Assembly: GCF_028622875.1 (NCBI RefSeq)
Contig: NZ_CP117709.1
Span: forward strand, 6,761,001 to 6,825,000
Length of the DNA stretch: 64,000 bases
Origin: Streptomyces sp. MMBL 11-1
GTDB lineage: Bacteria; Actinomycetota; Actinomycetes; Streptomycetales; Streptomycetaceae
Reading direction: 5' to 3'
In this document: positions 7,171-16,327 of the stretch, in pieces
Layout: each line of letters starts with the position of its first letter
Numbering within the stretch: the stretch's first letter is position 1
Notes under the pieces: model-generated
Told to the model about the DNA's origin: nothing
The model's database searches: none
The model's input: only the letters and a program-made list of their open reading frames with translations
Made by a program: the position numbers and the translations under genes

Positions 7171-8547
7171 GTGATGGACGAACGAACCAGCTACGAGGCG
7201 GTCAGCAGCCGCGACGCGCGGTTCGACGGCGCGTTCTTCTTCGCCGTCGTGACCACCGGCATCTACTGCCGGCCGAGCTGCCCCGCCGTCACACCCAAAC
7301 GCGCCAACGTGCGCTTCTACCCCACCGCCGCGGCGGCCCAGGCCGGTGGTTTCCGGGCCTGCCGCCGCTGCCGGCCGGACGCCGTGCCGGGCTCCGCCGA
7401 GTGGAACGTCCGCGCCGACGTCGTCGGCCGGGCCATGCGCCTGATCGGCGACGGCGTCGTGGACCGCGACGGCGTCCCCGGACTCGCCGGGCGGCTCGGC
7501 TACAGCGCCCGGCAGGTCCAGCGCCAGCTCAACGCCGAGCTGGGCGCGGGGCCCGTCGCGCTCGCCCGGGCCCAGCGCTCCCACACCGCCCGGGTGCTCC
7601 TCCAGACCACCGGGCTGCCGGTCACCGAGATCGCCTTCGCCGCGGGCTTCGCCAGCATCCGGCAGTTCAACGACACCATCCGGCAGATCTACGCCCGCAC
7701 GCCCAGCGCCCTGCGCACCGAGGCCGGGACGGGGCTCGGCGGCGGACGCGGCGCGGGGGCCCGTGCCGGGATTCCGCTGCGGCTCGCCCACCGGGGCCCG
7801 TACGCCACCGCCGCCCTGTTCGACCTGCTGGCCGCGGGAGCGGTCGCCCGGGTCGAGGAGGTGACGGGCCCGCCCGGCCACCGCACCTACCGGCGCACCC
7901 TGCGACTGCCGTACGGGGCCGGGCTCGTCGCGGTCGACGAGGCCTCGCCCGGCGGCCCCTGGCTGGAGGCCCGGATCCAGCTCACCGACCTCCGCGACCT
8001 GACCACCGCCGTCCAGCGGGTGCGCCGGCTGTTCGACCTGGACGCCGACCCGTACGCCGTGGACGAGGCGCTGGCCGCGGATCCCCGGCTCGCCCCGCTG
8101 GTCGCCGCCCGCCCCGGGCTGCGGTCGCCGGGCGCGGCCGACCCGGAGGAGGCCGCGGTGCGGGTCCTGGTGGGGCGCGAGGCCGCCGGGGAGCTGGTCG
8201 AGCGGTACGGGAAGGCGCTGGACGTGCCGTGCGGCGGGCTCACCCATGTGTTCCCGGAGCCGGACATGCTCGCCGCCTCCGCCGAGGACCCGGCCCTCGC
8301 GGCGCTGGCCGTCGCGCTCGCCGACGGGCGGCTGCGGCTGGACGCCGGGGCCGACCGGGACGAGTCGGAACGGACGCTGCTGACGCTGCCCGGCATCGGC
8401 CGACGCACCGCCGCCCTGATCCGGATGCGGGCCCTCGGCGACCCCGACGTGGACCCGTACGGAACGCCGGGCGCGGAGCGGTGGCGGCCCTGGCGCTCCT
8501 ACGCCGTGCGCCACCTGGAAGCGGCGCGGGCGGCGGTCCCGAGCTGA
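7171..8547 (+). CDS. Ada-N / AraC-HTH / AlkA fusion, DNA-3-methyladenine glycosylase-like, catalytic loop apparently missing
   Basis: The 458-residue protein begins with an Ada-type metal domain (Cys33, Cys37, Cys64, Cys67 in IYCRPSCP and CRRC), which in Ada takes methyl groups from phosphotriesters. An AraC-type HTH (about 80-180), an AlkA N-domain (about 190-270) and an HhH-GPD glycosylase domain follow. The hairpin LPGIGRRTAALI (from residue 406) has Arg where AlkA enzymes have Trp. The chain then passes from MRALGDPDVDPYG almost directly to ERWRPWRSYA. In E. coli AlkA, as I recall it, the segment between these motifs is about 16 residues longer and carries the catalytic Asp. Base-excision activity is therefore doubtful, while the Ada/HTH half looks intact. 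The start is GTG 7171 or the adjacent ATG 7174. Confidence 0.88.
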   Translation: MMDERTSYEAVSSRDARFDGAFFFAVVTTGIYCRPSCPAVTPKRANVRFYPTAAAAQAGGFRACRRCRPDAVPGSAEWNVRADVVGRAMRLIGDGVVDRDGVPGLAGRLGYSARQVQRQLNAELGAGPVALARAQRSHTARVLLQTTGLPVTEIAFAAGFASIRQFNDTIRQIYARTPSALRTEAGTGLGGGRGAGARAGIPLRLAHRGPYATAALFDLLAAGAVARVEEVTGPPGHRTYRRTLRLPYGAGLVAVDEASPGGPWLEARIQLTDLRDLTTAVQRVRRLFDLDADPYAVDEALAADPRLAPLVAARPGLRSPGAADPEEAAVRVLVGREAAGELVERYGKALDVPCGGLTHVFPEPDMLAASAEDPALAALAVALADGRLRLDAGADRDESERTLLTLPGIGRRTAALIRMRALGDPDVDPYGTPGAERWRPWRSYAVRHLEAARAAVPS

Positions 8548-8640
8548 CGTCGGCCGCCCGTTCGGTCCGGGCCGGGCCCCGCGCGTCCGGCATGTCCGGA
8601 ACGAACGGCCCGAGGGTGCCGGGGCGGCCGGAGCGCCGCG

Positions 8641-9123
8641 TCAGCCCCAGAGCACCGCGCCCAGCCAGGCGCCCGCCACCAGCAGGCAGCAGAAAAGCTC
8701 CACCAGAACCGCGTAGCCCGTCGCCCGCATGACCGAGCGCACCGACGCCCGGGCCGCGCCGCTACTGCCCAGCCGCAGCCGTTCCGCGCCGAGGATGGCC
8801 CCCACGTACCCGAGGATCCCACCGACCACGGGCACGACGAAGAAGCCCACGATCCCCGCGACCCCGCCGATCATCAGGGTGCGGCGAGGGGCTCCGGAGT
8901 CGCCCGGGCGACGCGGTGGCAGCAGCGGTTTGAGGGCCTGGTTCAGCAGCATCAGCGCCGTCGCGCCGATCAGGACGCCCCAGGCGGCCGGCGTCATGTC
9001 CGTCAGCGCCCACCACAGCACCGCGGCCCAGACGATCGCCTGACCCGGCACGCCCGGCACCAGCACCCCGACCAGGCCCAGCAGCATGACCAGGCCCATG
9101 GCGACGAGCTGCCACACACTCAT
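8641..9123 (-). CDS. DUF456 family membrane protein
   Basis: A 160-residue integral membrane protein with hydrophobic segments at about 5-45, 48-65, 83-110 and 130-158. Glycine-rich motifs typical of DUF456 are present (GVLVPGVPGQAIVWAAVLWW, GIVGFFVVPVVGGILGYVGA). The function is unknown. It is transcribed towards the Ada/AlkA-like gene and away from the LuxR-like gene. The ATG at 9123 has only a weak ribosome site. Confidence 0.85.
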   Translation of the reverse strand: MSVWQLVAMGLVMLLGLVGVLVPGVPGQAIVWAAVLWWALTDMTPAAWGVLIGATALMLLNQALKPLLPPRRPGDSGAPRRTLMIGGVAGIVGFFVVPVVGGILGYVGAILGAERLRLGSSGAARASVRSVMRATGYAVLVELFCCLLVAGAWLGAVLWG

Positions 9124-9203
9124 CTGACCAGCCTGCCGGAGAGTGCCCCGCTCCGCCCGTCAGCGCACCGCGCCCACCGGCATCGACCTGCGCGGAGTCC
9201 GTC

Positions 9204-10196
9204 TCAGGCCGGCCCGGTCCGGGCCACCCAGCCACGCTCGTACGCATGCCAGCCCAGCTGGAGCCGCGTCGAAACGCCGGTCAGCTCCATCAGGCCCTTG
9301 ACGCGGCGCTGCACGGTCCGCAGCCCCAGATCCAGCTGCTTGGCCACACTGGCGTCCGTCAGCCCCGCCAGCAGCAGCGAAAGGATCTCCAGGTCCGTCG
9401 GGTCCGGCCCGGCCCCGTCCTCGCGCACCCCGCCGCCGCCCTCGCCCAGCCGCAGCGGCATCGCCTCCCGCCACACCGCCTCGAAGAGGCCCATCAGCGA
9501 CTCCAGCAGACCGCTGGCATGCACGACCAGGGCGGCGGGCTCCGCGCCCCGCCCGGTCAGCGGGACCATCGCGAGGCTCCCGTCGGCCACCACCAGCTTC
9601 GTCGGCACCCGGTCCACCACCCGGCACTGCTCGTCCCGGCTCAGCGCCGCCGACAGCTCCAGGATCCCGAACGGAGTCGACAGGACCTCGCGCTCGACCA
9701 CCACCCGGTAGCTCACCCCCCGCGAGGTCGCCCGCTCCTCGGACTCGTTCTCCATCCCGGTCACCGCGATCGGCTTGCCCGTCACCAGCGCGCACACCTC
9801 CGACACCGCTCCCAGCTGCAGCTGGTGGAAGCGCTGGGCGACGGCGCTCGCCCCCGTCACCACCTCCACCAGGTCGTGCACCGCCGGCTCGCTCGCCTCG
9901 GCCCGGTACTCCTCGGCGAGCAGCGCGGACGCCAGCTCCGCCTGCTCCAGCTCGTGCCGCTGCTGGATCAGCAGCGCGCCGAGCGCCACGCCGGGCGGCG
10001 CCGCCACCCAGCGGCCCGGCCGGGCCGAGGACTGTGCGGCCAGACCCTGCTGCTCCAGCCGCCGCAGCACACGTTCGGTGTCCGCCTCGGGAAGCGCCAG
10101 CCGGTGCGCGAGATCGGCGAGCTCCGCGGCTCCCGCCGCGACGAGCGCGCGGTACGCGGCTTCCTGTCTCTCGTCGAGACCTATGGCCCCCAGCAT
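9204..10196 (-). CDS. TrmB-like N-terminus / LuxR HTH transcriptional regulator
   Basis: The 330-residue protein starts with a winged-helix-like segment (LDERQEAAYRALVAAGAAEL, about 5-70) similar to TrmB-type DNA-binding domains, and then a helical stretch. A central effector-like region and a C-terminal LuxR helix-turn-helix follow (about 265-325, DLEILSLLLAGLTDASVAKQ, LGLRTVQRRVKGLMELTGVS). The ATG at 10196 has GGGAGG seven bases upstream. It diverges from the secreted subtilase gene with 210 bp between them. Similar regulator-subtilase pairs are, in my recollection, common in Streptomyces, so it may control the protease. The effector is unknown. Confidence 0.85.
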   Translation of the reverse strand: MLGAIGLDERQEAAYRALVAAGAAELADLAHRLALPEADTERVLRRLEQQGLAAQSSARPGRWVAAPPGVALGALLIQQRHELEQAELASALLAEEYRAEASEPAVHDLVEVVTGASAVAQRFHQLQLGAVSEVCALVTGKPIAVTGMENESEERATSRGVSYRVVVEREVLSTPFGILELSAALSRDEQCRVVDRVPTKLVVADGSLAMVPLTGRGAEPAALVVHASGLLESLMGLFEAVWREAMPLRLGEGGGGVREDGAGPDPTDLEILSLLLAGLTDASVAKQLDLGLRTVQRRVKGLMELTGVSTRLQLGWHAYERGWVARTGPA

Positions 10197-10406
10197 TCTC
10201 CGACCTCCCCGGGTGGTGGTGATCGCGCATCGAGGCGCCCCTGCGGCGGGTCCCGGGTGGCGGGAAGAGGCCACGGCGTAAACCCGCCGCCCACATCATC
10301 CCCTGTACCCCCTGCCCCTCTGCCACTGTGGCGCCACCGCAGCACCAACAACCTCCGGGATACGGCCTCTTGGGCTGTTTCGTTCCGGATTGACCTGGGG
10401 AGAGCG

Positions 10407-13400
10407 ATGCGCCCGATATCGCGTACGGCACTCGGGGCGGCGACCGCCGCCGTGCTCGCCGTCACCGTGATCGCGCCGTCGGTGGCCGCGCCACCGGACG
10501 AGCGGGACCCGAACAGACCCATCACGGGGAGCGCGGCCACCACCGCCGGCGCCCCGAAGCCCGTCACCCTGACGCTCGTCACCGGCGACACGGTGCTGGT
10601 GACGACGGACGCGTCGGGTGCGTCCGCCGCCACCGCCCTGCCCCGCGCGGATGGCAGCGTCCCACTTCTGCAGACCCGGCAGTCCGGCCCGGACCTGTAC
10701 GTCTACCCCGAGTCCGCCGTGCCCGCGCTCGCCGCGGGCACCGTGGACGAGGAGCTGTTCAACGTCACCGGGCTCATCCGCCAGGGATACGACGACAGCC
10801 ACGCCGACACCGTCCCGCTGATCGCCACCTACACCGGCGACACCGCCCGCCGCGCTCCGCTCACCCCGCGCGGGGCCGAGCGCGGAGCGGCCCTCGACGT
10901 CATCGACGGGCTCGCGCTGAAGGCCGACAAGAAGAGGGCCGCCGCGTTCTGGGCCGACCTCACGGCACCCCGCTCCCGGTCGGGGGCCGGACTCAAGAAG
11001 CTCTGGCTCGACCGCAAGGTTCAAGCCAGTCTCGACAAGTCGACGAAACAGGTCGGAGCCGACCTCGCCTGGGCCGCCGGCTACGACGGGACCGGTGCCA
11101 AGGTCGCCGTGCTGGACACCGGGGCGGATGCCGGGCACCCCGACCTCCAGGGCCGGATCACCGCTTCGGAGAACTTCACCGACTCCACCGGCACCGACGA
11201 CCGGCAGGGCCACGGCACCCACGTCGCGTCCACGGTCGGCGGCTCCGGCGCGGCGAGCGGAGGGAAGAACAAGGGCGTCGCGCCCGGAGCCGATCTGATG
11301 GTCGGCAAGGTTCTCAACGACAGCGGTTCCGGCGCCGCCTCCTGGATCATCGCGGGCATGCAGTGGGCCGTCGACAACAAGGCCGACGTCGTCTCCATGA
11401 GCCTCGGCAGCGCGGAGCCCACCGACTGCACCGACCCGATGAGCCTGGCAGCCGAGGAACTCGGCAAGAACAAGGACACCCTCTTCGTGGTCGCCGCCGG
11501 AAACCTCGGCCCGTCCCTGAACACCGTCTCCTCGCCCGGCTGCGCACCCGGGGTGCTGACCGTCGGAGCGGTCGACCGTGACGATTCCACCGCGAACTTC
11601 TCCAGCCGCGGCCCCACGATCGTCTCGCACACCCTCAAGCCCGAGATCGCCGCGCCCGGCGTCGCCATCTCCGCCGCCGCCGCGGGCGGCCGGGGTTCCC
11701 AGGCGTACCGGTCCATGTCCGGTACGTCGATGGCGACCCCGCATGTCGCGGGCGCCGCAGCCGTGGTGAAGCAGCGTCACCCCGACTGGACCGCCCAGCA
11801 GATCAAGGCGGCGCTCGTCTCCTCGGCACGGAGCGCCGTCCCCGGCGACGTACGCGAGACCGGCGGCGGACGACTCGACGTCGACCGCGCGATCCGTACG
11901 CCCGTACTCGGCGCACCGGCCGTGCGGGGCGGCACCTTCAACTGGCCGCAGGACAGGAGCGACCGCACCACCGTCGCCGTGCCCTACACCAACACGAGCG
12001 GCAAGCCGGTCACCCTCTCGCTGAAGGTCGCGGGCGTCACCGGCAACGACGGCTCGACCGTCCGCTCCAAGGTCGCCTCACTCGGCCGGAAGTCCGTCAC
12101 CGTCCCGGCGGGGGAGACCGTCGAGGTCCCCCTCGCTCTCGCCCCCGACGCCCGGCTGTCCGCCGCCCAGTACGGCGACGTCACCGGCCGCGTCCTCGCC
12201 ACGGCCCCCGGGGGAGTGACGGTCTCCACCCCGTTCTCCCTGTACGTCGCGCCGGAGACCGTCACCCTGCGCGTCAAGCTCGTCGACCGCGACGGCAAGC
12301 CCGCCGACGGCGTCTCCTCGGTCGACCTCATCGGCACCGACACCGCATCCGGCGAACGCCGCTTCAACGAGGGCGCCACCGACCAGACCTACGAGGTCCG
12401 CCCCGGCGCGTACTTCGTCTCCAGCTTCATCGCCTCGCCCGACCCCGGCGACGCGACCGGTCAACTCGTGGGATCCATCGGCTATCTGGCACGCCCCCAA
12501 CTGCGCATAACCAAGGACACCACACTCGTCCTCGACGCCCGCAAGGCGCACCGCCTGAAGGTGAGGACCGAGGACCGGGCCGCCGAGACGCGTGGCGCGA
12601 CCCTCGCCTTCGGGCGCTCGTGGGACGACACCTGGCTGCACTCCGGGTCCATCGCCGGCACCGGGCTGATCAAGGACTACCTGGTCGACGTCCAGGGCAC
12701 CGCGCGGGACGGGGAGTTCGAGTTCGCCTCCGTCTGGCGCGCCTATGCCCCGCAGATCCGGAAGTTCTCCCTCGTCGGCGGAGCGGCCCTGCACCCCCGG
12801 CCCGCCACCACCGGCTCGGTCAACCTGGACGGCACCGGCCGCGCCGAGGTCGTCGACGCCGGCGCGGGCAGCGCCGCCGAGCTGGAGGCCGCAGGCGTGA
12901 AGGGCCGGATCGCCCTGGTGGAAGTGGGCGACGACTCCTCGGCCGTCCTGGACCAGGCACGGGCCGCGCGGGCCGCCGGGGCGACGGCGCTCCTGGTGCA
13001 CCGTCCCTCGGCCGGCGACTGGAAGCCGTCTGTCGGCTACGGGGCCGCGCCTCTCCCGGTCCTCGGCCTGCGGGCGGACGAGGCCGCCGTGGTGAGGACG
13101 GCCCTCGGCAAGGGGAGGACGGAGGTCTCCTGGGCCGCCACGGCCGTCAGCCCGTTCGTGTACAACCTGTCGTTCCCGGAGAAGGGGCAGATCACCTCGG
13201 ACCGCACCTACAAGGTCCGGGACAAGAAGCTCGGCTCGGTCGTCTCCACCCATGAATCCATGGGCGTGGCCACCGACTTCGTCGACACGCTCCTGGTCTC
13301 CCGCCCCTACGGCGCGACCTTCGGCGCGTCCTCGCTCGCCGTCGTCGCCGCCCCCGGAAAACGCACCGAGTTCTACACGGCGGGGGACACGGTCTGGCAG

Positions 13401-14177
13401 AAGATGCTTTCCTCCAGCTTCCCCTGGGGCGAGCTGATGACGGGCAACGCCCGCACGTACCAGGCGGGTCGGGCCACGGAGGAGGAGTGGTACCGGGGCC
13501 TGCTGGTTCCCGGCGCCCCGCGCGACGCGCAGGGGGCGGAGCTGCTCGCCGGCGAACGCCAGGACAACATGATCGGCGTCGCCCCGGCCTTCATGACCGA
13601 CTCCGAACACGTGGGTCAGCAGGGCTCGTTCGGTGACATCGGCAATACGCGGCTCAAGCGTGAGGGCGAACTCGTCGGCGAGAGCGGCTATCCGTTCGGA
13701 GCCTTCGCCGTGCCCGCCGAGGATGCCGCGTACGAACTCACCCTGACGACCATGAAGATCGGCTCGCCCGCCGCGGTCTGGAAGCGGTCCACACGGACGG
13801 AGACCACCTGGGCGTTCCGATCCGAGCGGAAGCCGGACGTGGCATCACAAGGCCTCCCACTTCTCTTCCCGCGCTACGACGTGCCGTCGGACGGCATGAA
13901 GACGGTGCCCGCGAAGGACAGCCAGAAGATCGGGCTCGGCGCGACCGGGCACGCCGGATACACCCCCGGCGAACTCACCGGCGCCACGGTCTCCTTCAGC
14001 TACGACGGCGGCGAGACCTGGCACGCGGCCCCCACCGCACAGCGGAGCGGCAGCTGGACCGCGACCGTCGACCACGCGGACGCGACCGGGAAGTCGGTCA
14101 CGCTGCGGACGGAACTGACCGACGCGAACGGCAACTCCGTGGTGCAGACCGTCGACGACGCGTACGTCGTGCGCTGA
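10407..14177 (+). CDS. Large secreted S8 family serine peptidase (subtilase), copy 1
   Basis: A 1256-residue exported protease. It has a signal peptide (1-28, SVAA end), a pro-region opening with PVTLTLVTGD (about 52-61), and a catalytic domain with Asp237 (AVLDTG), His269 (GHGTHVA), oxyanion Asn366 (AAGN) and Ser441 (SGTSMATPHVAG). Beta-rich domains follow, including a PA-like insert (GRIALVEVGDD, about 830-930), and a C-terminal Ig-like strand block (VSFSYDGGETWHAAP). It has no wall anchor, so it is probably released. The ATG at 10407 has GGGGAGAG nearby; the open frame upstream has no start with a signal peptide. It resembles the protein at 31971-35729 from end to end in domain order and length. 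Confidence 0.93.
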   Translation: MRPISRTALGAATAAVLAVTVIAPSVAAPPDERDPNRPITGSAATTAGAPKPVTLTLVTGDTVLVTTDASGASAATALPRADGSVPLLQTRQSGPDLYVYPESAVPALAAGTVDEELFNVTGLIRQGYDDSHADTVPLIATYTGDTARRAPLTPRGAERGAALDVIDGLALKADKKRAAAFWADLTAPRSRSGAGLKKLWLDRKVQASLDKSTKQVGADLAWAAGYDGTGAKVAVLDTGADAGHPDLQGRITASENFTDSTGTDDRQGHGTHVASTVGGSGAASGGKNKGVAPGADLMVGKVLNDSGSGAASWIIAGMQWAVDNKADVVSMSLGSAEPTDCTDPMSLAAEELGKNKDTLFVVAAGNLGPSLNTVSSPGCAPGVLTVGAVDRDDSTANFSSRGPTIVSHTLKPEIAAPGVAISAAAAGGRGSQAYRSMSGTSMATPHVAGAAAVVKQRHPDWTAQQIKAALVSSARSAVPGDVRETGGGRLDVDRAIRTPVLGAPAVRGGTFNWPQDRSDRTTVAVPYTNTSGKPVTLSLKVAGVTGNDGSTVRSKVASLGRKSVTVPAGETVEVPLALAPDARLSAAQYGDVTGRVLATAPGGVTVSTPFSLYVAPETVTLRVKLVDRDGKPADGVSSVDLIGTDTASGERRFNEGATDQTYEVRPGAYFVSSFIASPDPGDATGQLVGSIGYLARPQLRITKDTTLVLDARKAHRLKVRTEDRAAETRGATLAFGRSWDDTWLHSGSIAGTGLIKDYLVDVQGTARDGEFEFASVWRAYAPQIRKFSLVGGAALHPRPATTGSVNLDGTGRAEVVDAGAGSAAELEAAGVKGRIALVEVGDDSSAVLDQARAARAAGATALLVHRPSAGDWKPSVGYGAAPLPVLGLRADEAAVVRTALGKGRTEVSWAATAVSPFVYNLSFPEKGQITSDRTYKVRDKKLGSVVSTHESMGVATDFVDTLLVSRPYGATFGASSLAVVAAPGKRTEFYTAGDTVWQKMLSSSFPWGELMTGNARTYQAGRATEEEWYRGLLVPGAPRDAQGAELLAGERQDNMIGVAPAFMTDSEHVGQQGSFGDIGNTRLKREGELVGESGYPFGAFAVPAEDAAYELTLTTMKIGSPAAVWKRSTRTETTWAFRSERKPDVASQGLPLLFPRYDVPSDGMKTVPAKDSQKIGLGATGHAGYTPGELTGATVSFSYDGGETWHAAPTAQRSGSWTATVDHADATGKSVTLRTELTDANGNSVVQTVDDAYVVR

Positions 14178-14392
14178 AGGGGCGGCCGTCGAGCGAGCGG
14201 ATGCGCCGATGAGCCGCTGAATCCGTGATCGGCCGGTCGCGCGAGCGGCTGGAACGCCGACCCGCCGATCACTCCGACCGGTCCGTCGGGCGTCCTTCCC
14301 GTGGGGGGTGGGGCCGCCCGGCGGATCTCTGTACGGGTCACATTTTCCCGGTGTCCCGGTTTCGGGCCGCCTCCGCGGTGGACAATAAGGGC

Positions 14393-16216
14393 ATGAGTCA
14401 GCAGGGGGAGAAGCCCGCCGCCCACGAGGACGACTGGTGGCACAAGCTGTATGACGAGACCGCGCCGGACGCCGGTCCCAGCGCTGTGGCCGACAGCCTC
14501 GACGACCGCTTCGACTCCGTGTCGGACACGGTGAGCAGCCCGGCGGGCGACCACCGGGCCTCCGTGCGCGAGACCGTGCGGGACCCGTACGGGGACGCCT
14601 GCGAGGACCCGTACGCGGACCGGTTCGAGGAACCGGACGCGGACCGCTACGAGAACCCGTACGCGGATGCCTACCGGCCGCCGGAGCCGAGTGGGCCCGT
14701 GGTGACGCGGCGGGAGTTGTCGCCGGACCCCGCCCCGGTTCCGGAAACGGCTCCGGAAGCGGCTCCGGACCCGCGAACGGCTCCCGACCCGGCAAGGGCG
14801 CCGGATCCCGTGCTGGACCCGCGGTCGGCCCGGGACCCGTACGCGAAGCGCGACCGGCCGCCGGAGCAGGCCACTCACGCCGTACCGGAGCCGGAACCGG
14901 AGCCGGGCCCGGGGCGGGAGGACTGGCCGCGCGGCGCCGACCCCGAAGGGACTGTCGCTCCGGCGCCGGCCGCCCTGCCCGCGCCGGAGGTACCGTCCGC
15001 GCCGGAGGTGCCGTCCGCAGCAGGGGCGCCTGCCGTCCCGCCCGCACCTCCGACGGTGCCGCCCGTGGCGCCGCCTCTTCCGCCCTCCCCGCCGGCCACT
15101 CCCCGCACCGCCGTCTTCCCCGCCCCCTGGGAGGCGCCCGCCGGGCAGTCCGGGCCCCGGACGTTCGCCGCGCCCCGCGTGCCGACAGCACCCGGGCCCG
15201 GCGCCCCGCACGCACTCCCGCCGGACCTCGCCGCCGCCGACACGGCCGACGGCCGGCCGTCCGTCGGGCACCTCGGGGACCGGCCGCCCACCTACGACGC
15301 CGAACCCGCCGCCCTGCCCTCCGCCACCTCGGAGAACCTGGCCGGCCTCGCCCCCGACACCGTCCTGGACGGCGCGCGGTACGGGACGTACACCCTGCGC
15401 GCCGCCTCCGTACGCGGCGACTCCGCCCGCTTCCGCGGAGAACCCCGGCGCGACGGGCTGCTCACCGCCCGCTTCGGGGCCGCCGAGAGCGCCCTCGTCC
15501 TCGTCGCCGTGGCCGGCGGCAGACGGACCGGCGAGGCGGCGCACCTCGCCGCGGCCGACGCCTGCCGCTGGATCGGCGGAGCCGTCGCCCGCAGCCACCT
15601 CCGGCTCTCCGAGGACATAAGAGCGGGCCGCCGGGACGACCTGAAGGCCGGGCTGCACCGGCTCACGGACCGTACGTACGGCAAGCTGCGCGCCCGCGCC
15701 GCCGAACTCGGCGTCGAACCGGACGCGTACACCGCGAGCCTCCGCTGCCTCCTGCTGTCCGCCGACCCCGCCTGCCGCACCCGGGTCTTCTTCGGCGTCG
15801 GCAGTGGCGGCCTCTTCCGCCTCCGTGACGGACTCTGGCAGGACCTGGAGCCCTTCGTCCCGGCGGCCGACGGCCCGATGCCGGGCGACGAGCAGGAGGA
15901 GAGCCCGGACGGGGACCGGCTGACCATGGACCTCCAGATCGCCGCACCGCCGCCCCCGGACGCCGAGAGCCCCGCGCGCCGCCCTGCCGAGCCCTTCCGC
16001 TTCCGGGCCACCGTGGCGCGCCCCGGCGACACGCTGCTGCTGTGCAGCAACGGACTGGCCGAGCCGATGCGCGGAGAGGCGGCGCTCCCCGGCGAGCTCG
16101 CCGAACGCTGGGGGAGCACCGGGCCGCCCGGGCTGCCCGCCTTCCTCGCCGACACCCAGCTCCGGATCAAGGGGTACGCCGACGACCGCACCTGCGCCGC
16201 GGTCTGGGAGGCGTAA
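14393..16216 (+). CDS. PP2C-like domain protein with long disordered N-terminus; metal site eroded
   Basis: The 607-residue protein opens with EDDWWHKLYDETAP and a D/S-rich patch, then about 280 residues of Pro/Glu/Ala-rich, probably disordered sequence. A PP2C-type phosphatase fold covers about 330-605 (YGTYTLRAASVRGDSARFRG, RRTGEAAHLAAADACRWIG, DTLLLCSNGLAEPMRGE). In active PP2C enzymes the metal-binding Asp sits in a VaDGmGG motif; here that place reads VAVAGG. The protein may be a pseudophosphatase that binds partners. It has no signal peptide. The start ATG at 14393 follows AATAAGGGC. The 215-bp gap from the protease shows no gene. Confidence 0.8.
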   Translation: MSQQGEKPAAHEDDWWHKLYDETAPDAGPSAVADSLDDRFDSVSDTVSSPAGDHRASVRETVRDPYGDACEDPYADRFEEPDADRYENPYADAYRPPEPSGPVVTRRELSPDPAPVPETAPEAAPDPRTAPDPARAPDPVLDPRSARDPYAKRDRPPEQATHAVPEPEPEPGPGREDWPRGADPEGTVAPAPAALPAPEVPSAPEVPSAAGAPAVPPAPPTVPPVAPPLPPSPPATPRTAVFPAPWEAPAGQSGPRTFAAPRVPTAPGPGAPHALPPDLAAADTADGRPSVGHLGDRPPTYDAEPAALPSATSENLAGLAPDTVLDGARYGTYTLRAASVRGDSARFRGEPRRDGLLTARFGAAESALVLVAVAGGRRTGEAAHLAAADACRWIGGAVARSHLRLSEDIRAGRRDDLKAGLHRLTDRTYGKLRARAAELGVEPDAYTASLRCLLLSADPACRTRVFFGVGSGGLFRLRDGLWQDLEPFVPAADGPMPGDEQEESPDGDRLTMDLQIAAPPPPDAESPARRPAEPFRFRATVARPGDTLLLCSNGLAEPMRGEAALPGELAERWGSTGPPGLPAFLADTQLRIKGYADDRTCAAVWEA

Positions 16217-16327
16217 CCGCGCGCACCGTGGGTTGATGGATTCCGGAGCCGGGCGACACGGTGTTTCGGGCTCCGGAGTCCGGACAACCGAAGTGCACGG
16301 AGCACGGGCAAGGAAGGGTGCGCACCC

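Noticed and set aside
5899..8514. 871-codon open frame on the minus strand opposite rsgA and the Ada/AlkA gene
   Set aside because: It is a high-G+C antisense shadow: the product is low-complexity Gly/Arg/Val with no family signature, while the plus strand encodes clear enzymes.
9246..10406. 387-codon upstream extension of subtilase copy 1
   Set aside because: It lies antisense to the LuxR-like gene and would bury the signal peptide inside the protein.
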